Shown here: positions 6,747 to 10,428 of the stretch, in pieces
Position numbering within the stretch: position 1 is the stretch's first letter
Layout: every line of letters begins with the position of its first letter
The notes under the pieces: generated by a model
Databases searched by the model: none
What the model was told of the DNA's origin: nothing
The model's input: the letters and a program-made list of their open reading frames with translations, nothing else
Assembly (NCBI GenBank): GCA_938030645.1
Contig: CALHHQ010000343.1
Span: forward strand, 1 to 10,428
Direction: 5' to 3'
Source of the DNA: an uncultured Rhizobiaceae group bacterium
Lineage (GTDB): Bacteria; Pseudomonadota; Alphaproteobacteria; Rhizobiales; Rhizobiaceae
DNA length: 10,428 bases
Position numbers and translations under genes: made by a program

Positions 6747-8123
6747 GTGACAGCACGTGTCTTGGTTGTTGACGACATTGAAGCAAACGTAAAGCTCCTT
6801 CAAGCTCGTTTGATGGCAGAGTATTTTGAAGTTTTAACAGCTTCAAACGGCCCCGAAGCTTTGGATATTTGCCAGCGCGGCCAGTGTGACATTGTTTTGT
6901 TGGACGTGATGATGCCCGGTATGGACGGGTATGAAGTCTGCAGAACGTTGAAGGCAGACCGTCGCACAGCGCATTTGCCTGTTATTATGGTCACGGCACT
7001 CGATCAACCATCTGATAAATTGAATGGTTTGGAAGCGGGAGCAGATGATTTTCTGACCAAGCCTATCAGCGACCTTGCCTTGCAAACCCGAGTCAAAAGC
7101 CTTTCACGCCTGAAAATGGTGACAGATGAGCTGCATTTGCGTGTTTCCACGGGTCGGGAACTTGGTTTAGATGAGATTTCTGACACGGCGGTGGAATTGC
7201 CTTCTGATCGCGATGGAAAAGTCTTGGTCGTGGATGATCGAGCATCATCCTATGAGCTAATCGTGACTGCGCTCGGGAAACTGCATCGGGTCACAGTGGT
7301 GACCAATCCGCAGGACGCTTTATTCAAGGCCGCAGATGAAAACTACGATATGGTGATCATATCGCTGTCGATTGAGAATTTTGATGCGCTGCGTTTGTGT
7401 TCGCAATTGCGTTCACTGGACCGGACGCGCCTTGTGCCCCTATTGTTGGTTGCGCAAGAAGGCGATGAAGCTGCGCTCATTCGTGGAATCGATTTGGGAG
7501 TGAACGATTATATTATTAGGCCTGTTGAGCAAAACGAGTTAATTGCGCGTTCTAAAACGCAAATTCGTCGTAAGAGATTGAATGATCAATTGCGTGCCAG
7601 TGTTCAAAATACCATGGAAATGGCTGTCAAAGACTCACTGACGGGACTAAACAACCGCCGCTATTTCGATTCCCATTCTGACAATCTCATCAACAAAGCG
7701 ATATTGGGTGAAAAGCCACTTTCGCTGATTGTTTTCGACATCGATTTTTTCAAGAAGGTCAACGACACTTACGGACATCAGGCGGGTGATGATGTTTTAA
7801 AGACCTTTTCAGAACGCCTGAACAAAAACGTTCGTTCTGAAGATCTGGCCTGCCGTTTTGGTGGGGAAGAGTTTGTCATCGCCATGCCAGAGACAGATAG
7901 TGCTTTAGCGTATGTGGTTGCAGACCGTATGCGCAGAGAGATTGCGGCGCATCCATTTGTAATTGATGGGGGCAAGCAGCAGATATCTGTGACGGTGAGC
8001 GCAGGGGTTGCATCGCTGCAAGGCAAGGACGATACCATTGATGACATGATGAAGCGCGCTGATGAAGCGCTTTATGAAGCCAAGCGAACAGGCCGAAATC
8101 AAGTCATTTCGAAAGCCGCATAA
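6747..8123 (+). CDS. pleD: Diguanylate cyclase response regulator PleD
   Basis: The 458-residue product has the REC-REC-GGDEF layout of PleD, which makes cyclic di-GMP from two GTP when phosphorylated and controls polar development. The first receiver has Asp9-Asp10, acceptor Asp53, Thr83 and Lys105. The second receiver (about 158-275) is degenerate: Ser206 stands where the acceptor Asp would be and Arg258 replaces the Lys, so it should serve as a dimerisation adaptor. The cyclase domain has Asp-Ser-Leu-Thr-Gly-Leu near 296, the metal site Asp-Ile-Asp-Phe-Phe-Lys near 331, the active-site Gly-Gly-Glu-Glu-Phe at 372-376, and an inhibitory I-site Arg363-x-x-Asp366 five residues before it. Enzyme activity and product inhibition are therefore both expected. 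Translation starts at GTG 6747. It follows divK in an operon. Confidence 0.96.
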   Translation: MTARVLVVDDIEANVKLLQARLMAEYFEVLTASNGPEALDICQRGQCDIVLLDVMMPGMDGYEVCRTLKADRRTAHLPVIMVTALDQPSDKLNGLEAGADDFLTKPISDLALQTRVKSLSRLKMVTDELHLRVSTGRELGLDEISDTAVELPSDRDGKVLVVDDRASSYELIVTALGKLHRVTVVTNPQDALFKAADENYDMVIISLSIENFDALRLCSQLRSLDRTRLVPLLLVAQEGDEAALIRGIDLGVNDYIIRPVEQNELIARSKTQIRRKRLNDQLRASVQNTMEMAVKDSLTGLNNRRYFDSHSDNLINKAILGEKPLSLIVFDIDFFKKVNDTYGHQAGDDVLKTFSERLNKNVRSEDLACRFGGEEFVIAMPETDSALAYVVADRMRREIAAHPFVIDGGKQQISVTVSAGVASLQGKDDTIDDMMKRADEALYEAKRTGRNQVISKAA

Positions 8124-8374
8124 ACCTTGTTTGTTTAGGTTAAGTATTTACTACCATTACGACTTTCGGCTTCGAGGCCTTGAGTCTTTCATCTGATTAC
8201 GCGAATTAGAATGTACAGAAGAGAACGGGTTTACGTTCGTTCTGTATCGCTTCGTTTTGAGCTTGGGCCCGCCGCATCACCTGAGCTCGCGAGGTTTCCG
8301 GTTGGCTGTGTGGAACTGCCTCCTCGTAATTTCATACGCCAACCGGTTCAATTTCCATTGATTGATCTGCAACG
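8124..8374 (+). other. Gap after pleD with structured sequence, possible small RNA
   Basis: No credible protein gene lies here. A short frame from 8211 lacks a ribosome site and runs into the terminator. Two hairpins can be drawn on the + strand: GAACG (8223-8227) with CGTTC (8234-8238), and a perfect 9-bp pair CCGGTTGGC (8298-8306) with GCCAACCGG (8338-8346). The second has a 31-base loop containing CCTCCTC (8319-8325), which is complementary to a Shine-Dalgarno core. The bidirectional terminator follows. This could be the pleD 3' untranslated region or a separate small RNA. I found no convincing promoter. Confidence 0.3.
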
Positions 8375-8405
8375 AAAAAAGGCCGCTCAATGAGCGGCCT
8401 TTTTT
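8375..8405. terminator. Bidirectional rho-independent terminator
   Basis: The stem GGCCGCTC/GAGCGGCC (8 bp, loop AAT) at 8381-8399 is flanked by six A on the left and six T on the right, so it gives a U tract in both directions. It lies 22 bases after the rpmG stop on the minus strand and also ends + strand transcripts coming from pleD. Confidence 0.93.
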
Positions 8406-8427
8406 GGGTCGTCCAGCAGAACAAGAC

Positions 8428-8595
8428 TTACTTGATCTTACCTTCTTTAAATTCCACGTGCTTTTTCGCGACGGGATCATATTTACGCATTGTGAGCTTT
8501 TCAGTCATTGTGCGTGAGTTCTTTTTGGCGACGTAATAGAAGCCAGTGTCAGCTGTCGAGTTCAGCTTCACCTTGATGGTGGTTGCCTTAGCCAT
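8428..8595 (-). CDS. rpmG: 50S ribosomal protein L33
   Basis: The 55-residue product is L33: Met-Ala-Lys-Ala-Thr-Thr-Ile-Lys at the start, Thr-Gly-Phe-Tyr-Tyr-Val-Ala-Lys-Lys-Asn-Ser-Arg in the middle, and Lys-Tyr-Asp-Pro-Val-Ala-Lys-Lys-His-Val-Glu-Phe near the end. It is part of the large ribosomal subunit near the tRNA exit site. It has no cysteines, so this is the zinc-independent form. The frame is open far upstream, but ATG 8595 is the start because AAGGA lies 9 bases before it and the family N-terminus begins there. A TTGACT box lies about 80 bases upstream of the start codon, and the terminator at 8375-8405 closes the transcript, so it appears to be a single-gene unit. Confidence 0.97.
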   Translation of the reverse strand: MAKATTIKVKLNSTADTGFYYVAKKNSRTMTEKLTMRKYDPVAKKHVEFKEGKIK

Positions 8596-8653
8596 GGTCT
8601 TATTCCTTGAGAAATTCTGAGAAGATTCACACTGAGAACCTTCGTTGGCGAGG

Positions 8654-8681
8654 TTACTAAGGGATGTGCAGTGAAAGTCAA
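8654..8681 (-). promoter_or_regulatory. Candidate rpmG promoter
   Basis: On the minus strand TTGACT (8681-8676) is followed after 16 bases by TAGTAA (8659-8654). The -35 element is close to consensus and the -10 is weak. It would give an rpmG leader of about 50 bases. Confidence 0.45.
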
Positions 8682-8773
8682 GGCCGAAGGGGCTTCGACA
8701 GGTCCTGACAAAAACAGTTTGGTGAATTGCTCGAATTAATTCAACCATCGTAAAAATAAAACCTTCCAAATTC

Positions 8774-8795
8774 GTTTTGCAACCGGTTGCAAAAC
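8774..8795. promoter_or_regulatory. LacI/GalR-family type operator
   Basis: A perfect 22-bp palindrome is centred on CCGG, with core TGCAACCGGTTGCA flanked by TTT/AAA. Even-length palindromes with a central CG pair and this TGCAA arm are characteristic of LacI-family repressor sites. It lies 121 bases before the start of a sugar ABC transporter operon, which is the usual target of such regulators. No repressor gene is in the window, so the regulator is inferred. Confidence 0.75.
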
Positions 8796-8916
8796 TGTCT
8801 GTGGTGTGATTGATTTTACGCCTGTGTAACGAGCAGGGAGTGAAAATATCTCAAACTCGATTGCGTAGAAGACATTTTAAATCCCAAAAAGGTCCCGAAT
8901 TCGGGGAGGAAACCAA

Positions 8917-9867
8917 ATGAAAAAGACTTTGATCGCACTCGCAATGGGTGCAGCAATGGCCACGACGGCACTCACATCTGCACTAGCTGCCAATATCGGT
9001 GTTTCTGTAGCGCGTTTTGACGATAACGGCTTGACCGTCATGCGCACAGGCATGACCGAGCATGTAAAAACACTCGAAGGTGTCGAACTTCAAATGGAAG
9101 ATGCGCAGGACGATGTTGCCAAGCAGCTCGACCAAATCAACAACTTCATCGCTTCTGGCGTGGATGCAATTATCGTCAACGCTGTTGATACGAATGCAAC
9201 TGCTGCCATGACCAAAGCTGCTGCTGATGCCGGTGTGCCACTGGTTTATGTGAACCGTCAGCCAATCAATATGGACACTCTGCCAGACGGTCAGGCATTT
9301 GTTGCTTCTAATGAAATCGAATCCGGCACGCTGGAAGCGTTTCAGGTCTGCCGTAACTTGCGTGCTGCTGGTAAATCAGGTGGTGCTAAAGGCTATGTCT
9401 TGATGGGCCAGCTTTCCAACCAAGCTGCTGTTCAGCGTACTAAAGACGTTGAAGACGTGATCGGCATGGACATGTGCAACTTCATGAAAGTGATCGACAA
9501 GCAAACTGCTGAATGGTCTCGTGACAAAGCGCAGGATTTGATGACGAACTGGTTGTCTTCAGGCGAAGAGTTCGACTTCGTTTTGGCCAACAACGATGAA
9601 ATGGCTATTGGGGCGATTCAAGCAATGAAAGCTGCTGGCCTTGATATGAAAGTGATCCAGGTGGGCGGCGTTGATGCGACTGCTGACGCTTTGGTTGCGA
9701 TGCAAGCTGGTGACTTGGATGTAACTGTTTTCCAAGACTTGGCAGGACAAGGCGCAGGTTCAATCGATACTGCGATCAAACTTTCCAAGGGTGAAAAAGT
9801 TGATAAGACCGTTTTCATTCCCTTTAAACTTGTGACGCCAGAAAACATCAGTGACTTTGTAAAATAA
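8917..9867 (+). CDS. Sugar ABC transporter periplasmic substrate-binding protein (RbsB/rhizopine-binding-like)
   Basis: The 316-residue product has a clear signal peptide (Met-Lys-Lys, hydrophobic core, cleavage after Ala-Leu-Ala at 24) and a type I periplasmic binding fold (Peripla_BP_4). Visible family features are Gly-Val-Ser-Val-Ala-Arg-Phe-Asp-Asp-Asn at the start of the mature protein, Gly-Val-Asp-Ala-Ile-Ile-Val-Asn near 85, Asn-Arg-Gln-Pro near 113, Ala-Asn-Asn-Asp-Glu-Met-Ala-Ile-Gly near 228 and Gly-Gly-Val-Asp-Ala-Thr near 252. The pattern recalls the rhizopine/inositol-binding branch of the ribose-type cluster, but the ligand cannot be fixed from sequence. Cys145 and Cys187 may form a disulfide. 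A strong GGGGAGGA site precedes the ATG. The gene heads an importer operon behind a LacI-type operator; the permease follows after 112 bases. Confidence 0.92.
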   Translation: MKKTLIALAMGAAMATTALTSALAANIGVSVARFDDNGLTVMRTGMTEHVKTLEGVELQMEDAQDDVAKQLDQINNFIASGVDAIIVNAVDTNATAAMTKAAADAGVPLVYVNRQPINMDTLPDGQAFVASNEIESGTLEAFQVCRNLRAAGKSGGAKGYVLMGQLSNQAAVQRTKDVEDVIGMDMCNFMKVIDKQTAEWSRDKAQDLMTNWLSSGEEFDFVLANNDEMAIGAIQAMKAAGLDMKVIQVGGVDATADALVAMQAGDLDVTVFQDLAGQGAGSIDTAIKLSKGEKVDKTVFIPFKLVTPENISDFVK

Positions 9868-9887
9868 ATCGAATGTCACAACGTCTC

Positions 9888-9912
9888 GGGGCAGCGCGGA
9901 TCGTGCTGCCCT
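9888..9912 (+). other. Intergenic stem-loop after the binding-protein gene
   Basis: GGGCAGC (9889-9895) pairs with GCTGCCC (9905-9911). The stem extends inward by three pairs, including one G-U, to a GAT loop. The short T run (9920-9924) is 8 bases away, so it is a poor terminator. Such stem-loops between binding-protein and permease genes usually protect the 5' message from 3' exonucleases and raise binding-protein output, or cause partial termination. Confidence 0.65.
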
Positions 9913-9969
9913 GATTCTATTTTTGGGTTGGTCAACGCAATGGCAGGTGAATGCTGCCGGCGTTATTTT

Positions 9970-9974
9970 GGAGG
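9970..9974 (+). promoter_or_regulatory. Ribosome binding site of the permease gene
   Basis: GGAGG is 5 bases before ATG 9980. An overlapping ATG at 9976 (ATGAATG) is only 1 base away and opens a 16-codon frame that soon stops, so 9980 is the start. Confidence 0.8.
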
Positions 9975-9979
9975 CATGA

Positions 9980-10428
9980 ATGTCCGACACGTCGCACGGC
10001 ATTGGTGGGGTCAGTTTCGACAGTAAGAAACGCTCTTGGCCCAACGAACTGAATATCTTTATCGCACTCATCGTCATTATTGGCCTGTTTGAAGCTGCAG
10101 GACAATTGTTGCCCTATATGAAGGGCCAATCGATGTTGTTCGATTTCAACACCAATCGCGATGGCACAATACTGAATGTGGCCCGTTTGAAGATTATGAT
10201 TCTTCAAGTGGCGATTATCGGCATTATTTCTCTCGGCGTGACTCAGGTCATTATCCTTGGTGGAATTGACTTGTCATCGGGACCACTGGTGGGGGCGGCC
10301 GCTATGGTTGTGATGTCGTTTGCCCAAACAGAGCTGGTCAATGGCAATCCAAATCCAAAAGCTGTTTTTGGGGAGTGGGCATTCGATCTACCTGTTATGA
10401 TACCCATACTGGTGGGGCTCGCGTTCGG
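9980..10428 (+). CDS. Sugar ABC transporter permease (RbsC-like), N-terminal part
   Basis: 149 codons are present and the gene runs off the window end. The protein starts with a short polar cytoplasmic tail, then a membrane segment at about 24-41, a polar stretch of about 28 residues, a second membrane segment at about 72-93, and the hallmark Gly-Gly-Ile-Asp-Leu-Ser (94-99) of ribose-type permeases followed by a third hydrophobic segment. A further hydrophobic segment begins at the cut end. It would form the membrane channel of the importer fed by the adjacent binding protein. The segment between the first two membrane helices is longer than in compact RbsC proteins, as is the Asn/Pro-rich loop after the third segment. 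An ATPase gene is expected nearby but not visible. Confidence 0.92.
   Translation, partial: MSDTSHGIGGVSFDSKKRSWPNELNIFIALIVIIGLFEAAGQLLPYMKGQSMLFDFNTNRDGTILNVARLKIMILQVAIIGIISLGVTQVIILGGIDLSSGPLVGAAAMVVMSFAQTELVNGNPNPKAVFGEWAFDLPVMIPILVGLAF

Larger units (their letters stand above)
8596..8916. other. Divergent regulatory gap between rpmG and the sugar transporter operon
   Basis: This 321-bp region holds the rpmG leader and candidate promoter at the left and, at the right, a 22-bp palindromic operator (8774-8795), a small palindrome CCCGAATTCGGG (8894-8905), and a strong ribosome site GGGGAGGA (8903-8910) for the binding-protein gene. I see no gene in it; the open frame on the minus strand is only the upstream extension of rpmG. 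Confidence 0.6.

Noticed and set aside
8211..8393. A 60-codon open frame on the + strand after pleD
   Set aside because: No ribosome site precedes the ATG, the product resembles nothing I know, and the frame ends inside the terminator stem.
8596..8769. An upstream N-terminal extension of rpmG giving a 113-residue protein
   Set aside because: The L33 family begins at the ATG at 8595, which has its own AAGGA site; the upstream stretch reads through the candidate promoter.
8894..8905. CCCGAATTCGGG palindrome as a second operator or a ribosome-site-blocking hairpin
   Set aside because: The stem would be only 4 bp with an AATT loop, and a 12-bp palindrome alone is weak evidence.

Overview
The window looks like a chromosomal, mostly core segment of an alphaproteobacterium, most likely Hyphomicrobiales (Rhizobiales). 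The evidence is a divK-pleD pair with a divergent DUF3572 gene, an EipB (DUF1849) envelope protein, a DNA polymerase IV with an N-terminal Cys4 extension, a GTTC-N7-GTTC LexA-type site, and a 55-residue zinc-free L33. By eye the base composition is near 50% G+C, lower than typical soil rhizobia, which could fit a marine or host-associated lineage; this was not computed.

Layout. Positions 1-141 hold the 3' end of a membrane protein gene (PAP2-like) on the + strand. Positions 138-2965 hold a tight minus-strand operon, read from 2965 down: a RidA-family protein, a glycerophosphodiester phosphodiesterase, a FemAB-like GNAT-fold protein and a HIT-family protein. The HIT gene carries an apparent 1-base frameshift near its start. 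EipB (3047-3913, +) is divergent from this operon and convergent with the next minus-strand cluster (6224 down to 3930), which encodes DUF3572, a HAD hydrolase and DNA polymerase IV. A LexA-type box sits in the last codons of the HAD gene, just upstream of the polymerase gene, and suggests an internal SOS promoter.

The divK-pleD operon (6336-8123, +) encodes a single-domain response regulator and a c-di-GMP cyclase of the cell-cycle and polarity circuit. Then comes a gap of about 250 bp with structured, possibly transcribed sequence, a strong bidirectional terminator (8375-8405), and rpmG on the minus strand. From 8774 a sugar ABC importer operon begins on the + strand: a 22-bp perfect palindrome of LacI-family operator type, a periplasmic binding protein, an intergenic stem-loop, and a permease cut by the window end. 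Its ATPase should lie further downstream.

Most of the window is recognisable housekeeping. I see no mobile element, CRISPR array, tRNA or rRNA, and no clearly new multi-gene system. The points most worth checking are the frameshifted HIT gene, the three-tetramer LexA-like site at polymerase IV, the LacI-type operator, and a possible small RNA with an anti-Shine-Dalgarno loop after pleD.
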